Positions 7,091-15,055 of a stretch of DNA of 28,359 nucleotides are shown here, piece by piece. How positions within the stretch are numbered: position 1 is the stretch's first letter; the number at the start of each line of letters is the position of its first letter. Below the pieces are notes generated by a model. That model did not search any database and was not told the origin of the DNA. It saw only the letters and a list, made by a program, of their open reading frames with translations. Source of the stretch: a virus. The stretch lies in IMG/VR virus record IMGVR_UViG_3300020472_000130, positions 1 to 28,359 of that record. One strand, given 5' to 3'. Both the position numbers and the translations under genes were made by a program.

Positions 7091-8674
7091 ATGAGTCGCA
7101 AATATGACGACAACCAAACCCTTAGACAGAAAATAATGACTGGCGCTAATAAGCTGGCGGACAATGTGGCATCCACTCTTGGACCCAGAGGTAGAAATGT
7201 ACTTCTACAGGAGGCTGGTCGCACTCCCTTTGTTACTAAAGATGGCGTCACTGTCGCGCACTTTGTAGCGATGGATGATCCGTTTGAAAATGCTGCAGCC
7301 CAAATCATAAAACAAGCAGCAATCGAAACCAATAACGAGGCAGGAGATGGAACGACAACGGCTACTGTTTTAGCGCGCGCCATTCTTCGTGAGTCACAAA
7401 GATTTATTGCGGCAGGCACATCGCCTACCGAATTACAAAGGGGGATCAATCTTGCTACCAAAGAAGTTTTACACAACCTATCAAACTTGGCGCGCCCAGT
7501 TACAAGTCTTGATGACATCGAACACATCGCTACCATTTCTGCGAACAATGATAAATCCATCGGAAAGCTTATCGCTATGGCTGTGGATCGCGTTGGTCAA
7601 GATGGATCAATTACTATTGAAGAGTCTCGTTCACTAGAGACGTCATTAGACATCAACGAAGGCTTTAAATTTAATTCTGGATATTGCGCAGGTGCATTTG
7701 TTACCGACGAACGCCGCGCCGTAATGCAACACGACGATCCGCTTATACTGGTTACTGACCACAAGATAAGCTCAGTAGAAATGATCATCACAACACTGGA
7801 GATGTGCGCCAGAGAAAGCAGACCACTCATAATTATTGCAGAAGAAATCGAAGGACAAGCCTTAGCGGCGATGATTATGAATGCAATGCGCGGTACGCTT
7901 AAGGTGGCTGGGATTAAAGCTCCGTCTTATGGTGAAGAGCGCCGTCACATCTTAAGCGACATTGCTCTTTCAACCGGCGCTACATTCATCTCGCGCGAAA
8001 GCGGCATCAAGCTGAAAGATGTGCAAATGAGCCACCTAGGGTCGACAGATTTTGTGGAAAGCACAAAATATCAAACCACTTTTGTTGGTGGTGCTAGTGA
8101 TCACGAGGCGCTTGAAGAGAAGGTCGAGTCTCTCAAGGCTTTGATTGAGCAGACAGATTCCTTGCAGGAATGTGAGTACCACCAAGGAAGGTTAGTTAGG
8201 TTGCTTTCGGGTGTTGCAGTTATTCGAGTCGGCGGAGCCACTGAGGTGGAAATGACCGAAAAGAAACATCGCATTGAGGATGCGCTGGAGGCAGTAAAAT
8301 CAGCACAAGATGAAGGATTGGTGCCGGGTGGTGGTACAGCCCTTCTTCGCGCATCTGAATCTATTTGCATAATTACCGAAGGCGCACACCCGGAGCAGGG
8401 TGCGGGAGTCGCTATTATCCAAGCAGCATGCCGAGATCCCATCAAGCAGATGGCGCGAAACGCAGACGAATCGTCGGATATTGTAGTCCAAAAAGTATTG
8501 CAATCAACCGGGATGCAGGGTTGGGACTTCAACCAAGGCGATATAGTTAATTTAATAGACAGCGGCGTGGTTGACCCGGTTAAAGTAACAAAAGCTGCCT
8601 TAAAGAACGCCGCTAGTTGTGCTGGCACCTTAATCACCACTAATTATGGTATAATACAAACGGAGGACAAATGA
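7091..8674 (+). CDS. groEL: phage-encoded chaperonin GroEL (Hsp60)
   Basis: 527 residues, slightly shorter than bacterial GroEL (about 548). Seen: 'LGPRGRNVLL' (30-39), 'TKDGVTVA' (49-56), the ATPase motif GDGTTT (85-90), 'IIAEEIEGQALAAMI' in the apical domain, 'RIEDALEAVKSAQDEGLVPG' with the ATP-hydrolysis Asp, and 'DSGVVDPVKVTK' near the C-terminus. The GGM repeats of the bacterial tail are missing; the protein ends 'TTNYGIIQTEDK'. It would form a folding chamber for ATP-driven folding, probably of capsid or other phage proteins. No GroES gene is adjacent, so it may use host GroES, a distant phage co-chaperonin, or work without one. TGAGG precedes the ATG; it has its own sigma-70 promoter. 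Confidence 0.96.
   Translation: MSRKYDDNQTLRQKIMTGANKLADNVASTLGPRGRNVLLQEAGRTPFVTKDGVTVAHFVAMDDPFENAAAQIIKQAAIETNNEAGDGTTTATVLARAILRESQRFIAAGTSPTELQRGINLATKEVLHNLSNLARPVTSLDDIEHIATISANNDKSIGKLIAMAVDRVGQDGSITIEESRSLETSLDINEGFKFNSGYCAGAFVTDERRAVMQHDDPLILVTDHKISSVEMIITTLEMCARESRPLIIIAEEIEGQALAAMIMNAMRGTLKVAGIKAPSYGEERRHILSDIALSTGATFISRESGIKLKDVQMSHLGSTDFVESTKYQTTFVGGASDHEALEEKVESLKALIEQTDSLQECEYHQGRLVRLLSGVAVIRVGGATEVEMTEKKHRIEDALEAVKSAQDEGLVPGGGTALLRASESICIITEGAHPEQGAGVAIIQAACRDPIKQMARNADESSDIVVQKVLQSTGMQGWDFNQGDIVNLIDSGVVDPVKVTKAALKNAASCAGTLITTNYGIIQTEDK
8647..8655 (+). promoter_or_regulatory. possible extended -10 promoter inside the 3' end of groEL
   Basis: TGG-TATAAT at 8647-8655 just upstream of the next gene. 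No -35 at a normal distance is seen, so this is weak; the GGAGG at 8662-8666 that follows is the ribosome site of the next gene. Confidence 0.3.
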
Positions 8675-8886
8675 TGCAACAAGGAGATTTGATTCACATC
8701 CCACAAGGCGTTGAGCTATGGTGTGAGACAGCAAAAGGAATGAGATTGCGCATGACCGAAAGACCAACTGTGGGTGTTTACTTGAGTGGTACCAATCGTA
8801 TTTATCAAGTCTACGCCAACGGCGACGAGTGGAATCTTAAGAGAAGGGATGTATACCCAATGGAGAGCGAACATGCCATTAGTTAG
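8674..8886 (+). CDS. small GDLV-type beta-barrel protein (outlying member)
   Basis: 70 residues, starting 'MQQGDLIHIPQGVELW'; later 'RPTVGVYLSGTNRIYQVYAN' and 'EWNLKRRDVYPM' give the beta-strand pattern of the GDLV mini-proteins of the 21-28 kb array. ATGs at 8671 and 8674 are both possible; 8674 has the better 7-nt spacing from GGAGG. It overlaps the groEL stop and, by 14 nt, the next gene. It is far too short and lacks the mobile loop to be a GroES, despite its position after groEL. Function unknown. Confidence 0.75.
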   Translation: MQQGDLIHIPQGVELWCETAKGMRLRMTERPTVGVYLSGTNRIYQVYANGDEWNLKRRDVYPMESEHAIS

Positions 8887-9169
8887 ACTTACAGAGGTGT
8901 GCCACAACAACACCCTCACTACACAGCAGGATTATACGCTGCGAGAAGTATATGTTAACCCCGAACATGTTGTAATGATAAGAGAGGAAGCGCGTATGCA
9001 GCAACTCCACGAATCCGGCGCACTGCCGGCAGAACTTCATGCAAGCCACCGCTTCACCAAGTTGACCATAAATCGTGGACACACAGGGACTGAAATCATT
9101 GTAGTGGGCGCGCCCTCAACAGTAGAAGATAGTCTCACCAAGAATTCAAAGAAACTTATACAAGGATAA
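8873..9169 (+). CDS. conserved T4-like marine phage hypothetical protein
   Basis: 98 residues. 'LREVYVNPEHVVMIREE' and 'KLTINRGHTGTEIIVVGAPS' form two conserved-looking blocks that I associate with a small protein present in many cyanophage-like genomes, with no assigned function. Start at 8873 because GGAGAG lies upstream; the longer in-frame ATG at 8786 would run through most of the previous gene. The predicted structure is a mix of beta strands and one helix. It is followed at 2 bases by the next gene. Confidence 0.75.
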   Translation: MPLVRLTEVCHNNTLTTQQDYTLREVYVNPEHVVMIREEARMQQLHESGALPAELHASHRFTKLTINRGHTGTEIIVVGAPSTVEDSLTKNSKKLIQG

Positions 9170-9171
9170 CA

Positions 9172-9561
9172 ATGTTTTCAGATCGCATAAATATTCAATA
9201 TTCTCTTGATGTTGAGGAATTGCCGACCGAAGTATGTCGTTTAATCTCCAAGATTGAAGAGCAAGCAGCCGAACTGGTGACGTCAATTAAAGCTCACCCT
9301 CAAGATAAACGAACAGTGCTTTCCCCTCATACCCTTGAGGAAATAGATCTCTTTCGGCGCCGCTTGGCAGCGATGGACTACGCTTTATCGGATGTAAATA
9401 ATATTATCAGTAGCTATCTTGAATATAAGACTCAAGCATCTTCAGACACTGCCACCAACACGCAAAGCGAAGTCACCAAAGATGTGGTGATTTCGCAGGA
9501 CGATCTTTTTAGAGATTTAAGTGTATTACAAGATCAGGTAAATTCCCTGCAAGAGAAGTAA
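9172..9561 (+). CDS. conserved marine-phage helical protein
   Basis: 129 residues beginning 'MFSDRINIQYSLDVEELPTE', a start I associate with a conserved hypothetical of T4-like marine phages. Mostly helical: 'VCRLISKIEEQAAELVTSI', 'LEEIDLFRRRLAAMDYALSD', a Thr/Ser-rich linker and a C-terminal coiled-coil 'DLSVLQDQVNSLQEK'. Probably oligomeric. Ribosome site AAGGATAA. Function unknown; its constant neighbours in this unit suggest a shared late or assembly role, which is inference only. Confidence 0.75.
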   Translation: MFSDRINIQYSLDVEELPTEVCRLISKIEEQAAELVTSIKAHPQDKRTVLSPHTLEEIDLFRRRLAAMDYALSDVNNIISSYLEYKTQASSDTATNTQSEVTKDVVISQDDLFRDLSVLQDQVNSLQEK

Positions 9562-9567
9562 TGTCAG

Positions 9568-10338
9568 ATGCCACCTTCACCCATCAAAGAACCACACGAT
9601 TTTCGATCCGCAAGTTTTCTTAAGAAAATAATCCCACCTGACGCCGTAGTGAATACGGCATTATTTTTTTCCGGTCAACTGGAGTTTGCTCTAAGCGCTG
9701 CCGGGAGAACCGTTAAGGCATCTACGACAAAATATGTTGTTTATGAATTTTGGAAATGCGCGATGCGCGATCCACACCGCATCATAAAAATAGCTGAATT
9801 CATGTATGCGCGCAAAGATCCGAACATGCTTTATTATTTACAAGAAGACTGGCCGACTTATAAAGATCCCTTCATGCGGTCGTGCATGTTTTTTCTATTA
9901 AATCGATTTTCTAGCACTGGCGAACAATCTAGGGGAGTTCTTTCTTATGATAATTATAACCCCATTGTGTTGAGCAGACTAAAGAACCTTAACTATACCA
10001 ACTTTACCCTGAATCTAACTGAATCGGATAATCTTACAAAGTCATTGTGCGAACTTCCTAATGACGAATATGTGCTTATCCCTGTGGGTCGCTTTAGTTA
10101 CAATCTTTTTGAACATGGAAAGACGGAAGGGTGGGAGACAACAAAAGTAGATCATTCTCAGATAAAAGAATTCTTACATAACACCGACAAGAAGACGCTG
10201 TTGGTTTACAAATGGCACAATGCTCTTGCATCCTTCTTTGAAGATTTTAATATAACACGCTTGAATGAGTATGGGTTACCTACTCAAGATCCACTCCAAA
10301 CTAAAGAGGTGATAATTGCAAATTTCAGAATTGATTAA
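9568..10338 (+). CDS. D12-class adenine methyltransferase-like protein without the DPPY motif
   Basis: 256 residues. The layout looks like a Dam/D12 methylase: 'VNTALFFSGQLEFALSAAG' sits where the SAM-binding 'PFxGGGxxF' would be, 'YVVYEFWKCAMRDPHRI' follows, then 'LKNLNYTNFTLNLTESD', a strand 'EYVLIPVGRFSYNLF' where the catalytic DPPY would sit, 'TKVDHSQIKEFLHNTDKKTL' and 'FNITRLNEYG'. The catalytic tetrapeptide and the Gly-rich SAM loop are both missing, so it is unlikely to methylate; it may bind DNA or have become structural. Start at 9568: the ATG at 9561 is out of frame. GAGAAG lies about 10 bases upstream. Confidence 0.65.
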   Translation: MPPSPIKEPHDFRSASFLKKIIPPDAVVNTALFFSGQLEFALSAAGRTVKASTTKYVVYEFWKCAMRDPHRIIKIAEFMYARKDPNMLYYLQEDWPTYKDPFMRSCMFFLLNRFSSTGEQSRGVLSYDNYNPIVLSRLKNLNYTNFTLNLTESDNLTKSLCELPNDEYVLIPVGRFSYNLFEHGKTEGWETTKVDHSQIKEFLHNTDKKTLLVYKWHNALASFFEDFNITRLNEYGLPTQDPLQTKEVIIANFRID

Positions 10339-10666
10339 AGCATGTAGCATAATGGCTGCAGGGCAAACCCTTATTTGGTTTCAACTTTATTCTCATTATA
10401 TTTGGACTTGGTGGGAAAACAAGCCCCTACAGGCAGCTTTGATTTATGGTATTCCGGCTAGCCTTTGTTTTTGGTATGGTACTCGAATGGCGGTCGACGC
10501 CACACAAGCAGCTTGGACTGCTCGCCTTCTAGGTTTTGGAATGTCATATTTAACTTTCCCTTTCTTAACGTGGTGGTTTCTTAATGAGAGCATGTTCACC
10601 ACCAAAACAATGGTGTGTGTCTTTTTATCTATGATGATCGTATTCATCCAATTGTTTTGGAAATAA
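10316..10666 (+). CDS. four-helix membrane protein, DUF486/small multidrug-transporter-like
   Basis: 116 residues from a TTG start with AGAGGT five bases upstream, overlapping the previous gene by 23 nt. Four hydrophobic helices are visible: around 'CSIMAAGQTLIWFQLY', 'AALIYGIPASLCFWYG', 'GFGMSYLTFPFLTWWF' and 'VCVFLSMMIVFIQLFW'. The size, four spans and 'LTWWFLNES' pattern recall the DUF486/DMT-related small membrane proteins, and similar proteins occur in marine T4-like phages. No transported substrate can be assigned. An alternative ATG at 10352 would cut into the first helix. Confidence 0.75.
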   Translation: MQISELIKACSIMAAGQTLIWFQLYSHYIWTWWENKPLQAALIYGIPASLCFWYGTRMAVDATQAAWTARLLGFGMSYLTFPFLTWWFLNESMFTTKTMVCVFLSMMIVFIQLFWK

Positions 10667-10670
10667 AACT

Positions 10671-11429
10671 ATGGCCAGTATTTATCTTTTTGATGTCGAT
10701 GGAACCTTAACGCCGCCGAAAGCCCGCGTAGACGATAGTTTTAAGAGTTTGTTTTTAAAGTGGATGAAAAACAAAGAAGTCTATATTGTATCAGGTGGTT
10801 CGTTTGTCAGGATAATAGATCAATTGGGAGATGAAATTGTAAACAAAACGGAAGGTGTCTTTGCGTGCATGGGAAACATTTTTTATAGACAAGTCGAAAA
10901 CATCAACCCCACCGGCTTCAACGAATGGCAAATTGTATATGAGAATAAATTCAAGGCGCCGGCTGGGTTATATCGCGATTTGGATACAATTGTTCACAAT
11001 TCTCACTACGATGCCAAGACACAAAATCATTATGAAGCCCGAACCGGTATGGTAAACTTTTCGATCGTCGGAAGAGACGCTACGGAGTCGCAACGAAAAG
11101 ATTATGCCGACTATGATGCGGAGGAGTTTGAGCGCGCACACATAGTCGAAGATTTAAAAGAAAAATACCCCAAATTAGATTTTGTTATTGGGGGCGCCGT
11201 TAGTATTGATATATTTAATATAGGCAACGATAAGTCTCAAGTTATCGACCGCCATCTAGAAGAGGCTCTAGAACATAATAGGGTTCACTTTGTTGGAGAT
11301 AGAATACCCTTTCCGGGCAATGACTATTCGATAGCCGTAGCGTTACAACAGCACCCCAACGGCGCTACCTACGAGGTTGAAAACTGGAAAGATACAGCCA
11401 AACTATTAAAGACGGAGCCTTTTGCGTAG
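10671..11429 (+). CDS. HAD-superfamily phosphatase/phosphomutase, eukaryotic-type phosphomannomutase-like
   Basis: 252 residues. HAD motif I 'LFDVDGTLTPP' gives D8 and D10. 'VYIVSGGSFVRI' resembles motif II. 'GMVNFSIVGRDA' (about 126-137) and the closing 'FVGDRIPFPGNDYSIA' match the cap and motif IV of phosphomannomutases of the eukaryotic type (compare GDKTxPGGNDxEI). It would interconvert mannose-1- and -6-phosphate, or act as a sugar-phosphate phosphatase; the true substrate is not evident. The ribosome site is weak. A role in sugar-nucleotide supply, e.g. for glycosylated DNA or surface glycans, is inference. Confidence 0.8.
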   Translation: MASIYLFDVDGTLTPPKARVDDSFKSLFLKWMKNKEVYIVSGGSFVRIIDQLGDEIVNKTEGVFACMGNIFYRQVENINPTGFNEWQIVYENKFKAPAGLYRDLDTIVHNSHYDAKTQNHYEARTGMVNFSIVGRDATESQRKDYADYDAEEFERAHIVEDLKEKYPKLDFVIGGAVSIDIFNIGNDKSQVIDRHLEEALEHNRVHFVGDRIPFPGNDYSIAVALQQHPNGATYEVENWKDTAKLLKTEPFA

Positions 11430-11443
11430 TTACTGATAAAAAC

Positions 11444-11455
11444 AACTATTTATAG
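11444..11455 (+). promoter_or_regulatory. candidate phage-specific (late?) promoter element AACTATTTATAG
   Basis: Exact copy of the element at 3623-3634, in the 41-base gap before the 1189-codon gene, with its end 15 bases from the ATG. Confidence 0.35.
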
Positions 11456-11470
11456 TGTTGGGAGAAAATA

Positions 11471-14400
11471 ATGGATATTTCTACAGGAAATTGGTTTGAG
11501 TATCTTCGAGAAGAAGTTTTAACGGAAGGGTTGAGAGATATAGGTCTCCCCGAAAAGATTGTCGACTTTATTGAGAACGCGATGGCAAAGGCGCCCGAGA
11601 AGGCAAAGATGTACGCGGGCAATCAGTGGAAGGCGTACGAATTGAGCCGCGGCTATAGCGAGAGACCCGCGCGGCAGTGGCGTTCCTTCATGGAGGAAAA
11701 CTTCGAAGACGAGATACAGGTGCAGATGGGGACCGACCCCGACTCCAAGCCCGAAATCACCGCCCGAACAATCACTCCCTACCGCGTCGACCGCGACGTT
11801 GGACCACAGCAGCGCAAGTCGTACGACGATGAAATGGTCGACCGGAACAAGAAGATCGCTTTCGTTGTCCAGAATGTGACAGCCGCTTTTAACAAACCAT
11901 GCGGCACTTGGCGCAAGACATTCATGAAAGCAGTCAAGGCTTTAAGCAAAGCCGGCGTGGAATCTGAGAAGGTCGAAAAAGTAAAAGAGTGGCTCGCAGC
12001 ATTTATGTTCCAAGAGTTCCGTTCGTTCTATTCACAATACAGTGAATTGTTTGATTGGCTCAATGACGAGCCCACCAACTACGAAATGATTAAAAACGAA
12101 GACGACATCAACTCAGCATACAACACAGCCAAACAAGATCTAGAGAACCGCGAGGACCCAGACTATGTTATCCACGAATTCGATGACGGCTCGTACTGGT
12201 ATAACTTAAATGTATCCAGTTGCGGTGTTGAAGGCGAGCGAATGGGACACTGCGGGTCAGACTCTCGCGGTGTGCTGGTGTCGCTCCGCAAGCGCCAAGG
12301 CAAACGCAAAGCATCCTCGTCCTACGTCACGATGACTTGGGAAGCCGAAGGATACGGAGGCAACTATCTCTACCAAATTAAGGGACGCTCCAACGAAGCG
12401 CCTCCCGAGGAAGTATGGGATCACATCAGTTGGTTCATCAGCAATATGGGTGTTAACAATGTTCAAGAAGACGGCGAACACTCACGCAACCCGGAAGAAT
12501 TCGCAGAGATGCTGGAGTACCTCCAGCGAGAAAACCCCAACGTTGCGTTCACAGGTGTTGTCGATGAGCAAGCAATCCAAGAAGCACTAGACGAGGTGGA
12601 AGGAGCATATGATGACCCAAATGAAAACTCCAGCATTGATGCACAAGTGATGGGTCCAGATGAACACGGCGGCGAAGGACACTATATCTATATGAACGCC
12701 TACTGCAATCTTCAGATTGACTTGGGATGGCCAGACATTGTAGTGCGCGATGGTGGTGACGCTTATCCTGCTGTAGAGGCAGGCTCCGGCGACTATGACG
12801 ACAACTTCCATCCGATCCCCGCCAACACTTGGGGTCGCGAAGCCCGAGACTTCTCATCTGAGATTGAGATCGAGAACATCGAATGGGATCTTCCCGGCGA
12901 AGGTGAGACTGAATGGGACGTTAAAATGTTAGCGGGAGCCGATCCTAACTGGGAAGCCGGTGACCCCGAGCCAGCAAAAACCGCACACCTTGAGATAGAG
13001 ATTCGCATGACTCACCAAGAGGCAGCGAGCGATCCCGAAGAAGCCAAGTGGGAGTTTGAGCAGTTTGCCGAACAGGTCAAAGAAAACTTTGCAGACAACT
13101 ATGACGAGATCGTAGAGAAGATACGCAGGAATTTGGTGGAAGGTGAGTTCATAGCCAAGACAGCCTATGATCGCACACGTACCGAATTGACAGAGACCGA
13201 TCTTCGACACTGGCATGTGTACAACGATGACAATAGCAGCGCCGTCGAGTTCTGGTTCAGGCTCTCCGAAAATCACCACACCGCAATCAACAACCTTGGC
13301 GGCGAACTTGGCTCAATTCCAAATGAGTATAAGATGTGGGCGTTCGATGAAGGGCAAGAAGGGATGATCGATGGGCTATACAGCAAGATGTTTGGCTCTC
13401 CTTCGATTGGAGGCGCCGGCGCCGACAGACCTCGCATCGAGAACCCGACACTCAATCAGGAAATGGCATATGCTTTAAAGCAGCGTTACTCAGAGTTTCA
13501 CGATGGGCCCGACCGCGCACAACAGCAGCTTGCACTGGGAGACAAATACAAACAACAGAGACGAGGACCTCCGTGGTTGTCTGTGCTGAGGGAAAACTCT
13601 CGCTTTATTATCCACGCCGAATCAAGCCTCAAAGGTAGTGGATATCGAACTCAATTAGTTAACTGGAAGTTTGAGATTTTTGTGGATGCTAGATCCGACG
13701 AAGAGACTATCGAAGCAGTTAAAGCTATGGTTAAATACTTTAACGACAACCCCGATATGGTAGAGGACGCAGCCCAAGACGTTATTGGAACAAGATTTGC
13801 CACCATCAAAGCACTCGCAGCCGCAAACAAAGAAGAGGTACTCTCAGGTAAGCGCCTTGAGGTTGCGGTCCAGCGCATCGACAGCATGTACGCAGCACAG
13901 GTCGCTTCCGGCTCAGACGAATGGGCAGAGAGGGCGGTTGCGACAGCAAAATGGATTAGAGATAACTGGGACAGCATGGATGAGGTTGAGAAATGGGTTG
14001 GTTACTATAAGTATGTCCTGCCGCTGGCAACGCGGCGACTCAATTTTGCGTTGACCATCCCCGGCATTGAGATGGATGATGGCGACAACTACGGTAGACC
14101 TTCTACATGGAATAAACTTGTCAAGGACCAGCTTAACAAGCTGGGTGCGTTTGGCGGCACCGTGCGTGACTATGGCGGCGTTCAACGCGGAGAAACGCAG
14201 GCAGGCTCGGTTGGAGAACCAAGGACAGCACAAGAGAGCATCGAGCAGCAGATTGATAGGATTGAGAGTTTGCTTAAAGAAAAAGACGACGCGTACGATC
14301 TTAGACTTTACAGCATCAAGATCGACGTCGCTGTGCAAAAAGACATAGGAGGCGAGGTTCAAGAAACCCAAACGGAGATTAGAGGTATCGAAGGGGTTAC

Positions 14401-15040
14401 GACGGTCCGAACTATCGGAGCTACGCAGAATACCCCACAAGCGTTACTGGCAACGTATGAAGTTAAATTTGAATTGGTAGGCGCAATCAGTCGTGTTAAG
14501 TATCGGGATCGTATTTTAATACCCGGACTCATGCAAGTTAAAGGATTCCGAGTCTTAAGAGTTAGCCCAATTCATCGTACCAACATGCGAGGAACAATTA
14601 GAACGGTGCGCGAAAGCCAGCAGTCCTTAAAAGAAGACGGCTTTGGGGGAGTAGCCGGCGCAATGGGTTCAGTGCGTACAGGAAATTCTAGACCCCTTCC
14701 AACTCCGCGAGGCTCCATTGATTCAATCGCACAGGATTGGGCATCGGGAGGCGTAATGGTATACGACATGCCAATGGACACGTCCAATATGGCATATCAC
14801 GTGATGATGCCGGTATCAGAGTTGCTTCCTTATACGTCTCGGGAATTCCGTGCGCCTATGGATGCCTTCGATGGAATGTATCAACAGTTTATCAAAAACG
14901 GGGCGACAGCGCCCGTCTATGTAGCCATTGGAAAGAACGGAAGAGTTAAAATAACAGGCAACGAGGACTTGGTATGGTTCGCTAAAAAGAGCGGATTAGA
15001 AGATCTCCCAGTCTTTTTCAGTTATCAAAGGCAAGTTTAG
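11471..15040 (+). CDS. 1189-residue multidomain virion or injected (polyvalent-like) protein
   Basis: The largest gene. The N-terminus 'NWFEYLREEVLTEGLRDIGL' looks like a head-targeting peptide, with L-T-E|G (17-20) fitting the T4-type prohead protease site [LI]xE|[GAS]. Residues 239-325 hold 'CGVEGERMGHCGSDSRGVLV' and 'YLYQIKGRSNEAPPEE', a Cys/His motif block like that of PcfJ-type proteins. The centre (about 370-560) is acidic and Gly/Asp/Glu-rich. The last 82 residues ('MMPVSELLP', 'PVYVAIGKNGRVKITGNEDL', 'LEDLPVFF') follow the ParB N-domain pattern, though the usual 'GNHR/GERR' is 'GNED'. GGGAGA precedes the ATG. I infer a packaged multidomain protein; a tail or baseplate component is possible. 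Confidence 0.8.
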   Translation: MDISTGNWFEYLREEVLTEGLRDIGLPEKIVDFIENAMAKAPEKAKMYAGNQWKAYELSRGYSERPARQWRSFMEENFEDEIQVQMGTDPDSKPEITARTITPYRVDRDVGPQQRKSYDDEMVDRNKKIAFVVQNVTAAFNKPCGTWRKTFMKAVKALSKAGVESEKVEKVKEWLAAFMFQEFRSFYSQYSELFDWLNDEPTNYEMIKNEDDINSAYNTAKQDLENREDPDYVIHEFDDGSYWYNLNVSSCGVEGERMGHCGSDSRGVLVSLRKRQGKRKASSSYVTMTWEAEGYGGNYLYQIKGRSNEAPPEEVWDHISWFISNMGVNNVQEDGEHSRNPEEFAEMLEYLQRENPNVAFTGVVDEQAIQEALDEVEGAYDDPNENSSIDAQVMGPDEHGGEGHYIYMNAYCNLQIDLGWPDIVVRDGGDAYPAVEAGSGDYDDNFHPIPANTWGREARDFSSEIEIENIEWDLPGEGETEWDVKMLAGADPNWEAGDPEPAKTAHLEIEIRMTHQEAASDPEEAKWEFEQFAEQVKENFADNYDEIVEKIRRNLVEGEFIAKTAYDRTRTELTETDLRHWHVYNDDNSSAVEFWFRLSENHHTAINNLGGELGSIPNEYKMWAFDEGQEGMIDGLYSKMFGSPSIGGAGADRPRIENPTLNQEMAYALKQRYSEFHDGPDRAQQQLALGDKYKQQRRGPPWLSVLRENSRFIIHAESSLKGSGYRTQLVNWKFEIFVDARSDEETIEAVKAMVKYFNDNPDMVEDAAQDVIGTRFATIKALAAANKEEVLSGKRLEVAVQRIDSMYAAQVASGSDEWAERAVATAKWIRDNWDSMDEVEKWVGYYKYVLPLATRRLNFALTIPGIEMDDGDNYGRPSTWNKLVKDQLNKLGAFGGTVRDYGGVQRGETQAGSVGEPRTAQESIEQQIDRIESLLKEKDDAYDLRLYSIKIDVAVQKDIGGEVQETQTEIRGIEGVTTVRTIGATQNTPQALLATYEVKFELVGAISRVKYRDRILIPGLMQVKGFRVLRVSPIHRTNMRGTIRTVRESQQSLKEDGFGGVAGAMGSVRTGNSRPLPTPRGSIDSIAQDWASGGVMVYDMPMDTSNMAYHVMMPVSELLPYTSREFRAPMDAFDGMYQQFIKNGATAPVYVAIGKNGRVKITGNEDLVWFAKKSGLEDLPVFFSYQRQV

Positions 15041-15055
15041 CATACTTACTATAAG

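Noticed and set aside
6865-7560. 231-codon open frame on the minus strand across the start of groEL
   Set aside because: It is antisense to two strongly supported genes, has no ribosome site or known motif and is Ser/Cys-rich, as expected of a shadow frame.
8674-8886. GroES because it directly follows groEL
   Set aside because: At 70 residues it is too short, has no mobile loop or dome region and fits the GDLV pattern instead.
13913-14440. Long minus-strand open frames within the 1189-codon gene
   Set aside because: No start signals and no recognisable domains; the plus-strand reading is continuous over 3.5 kb.
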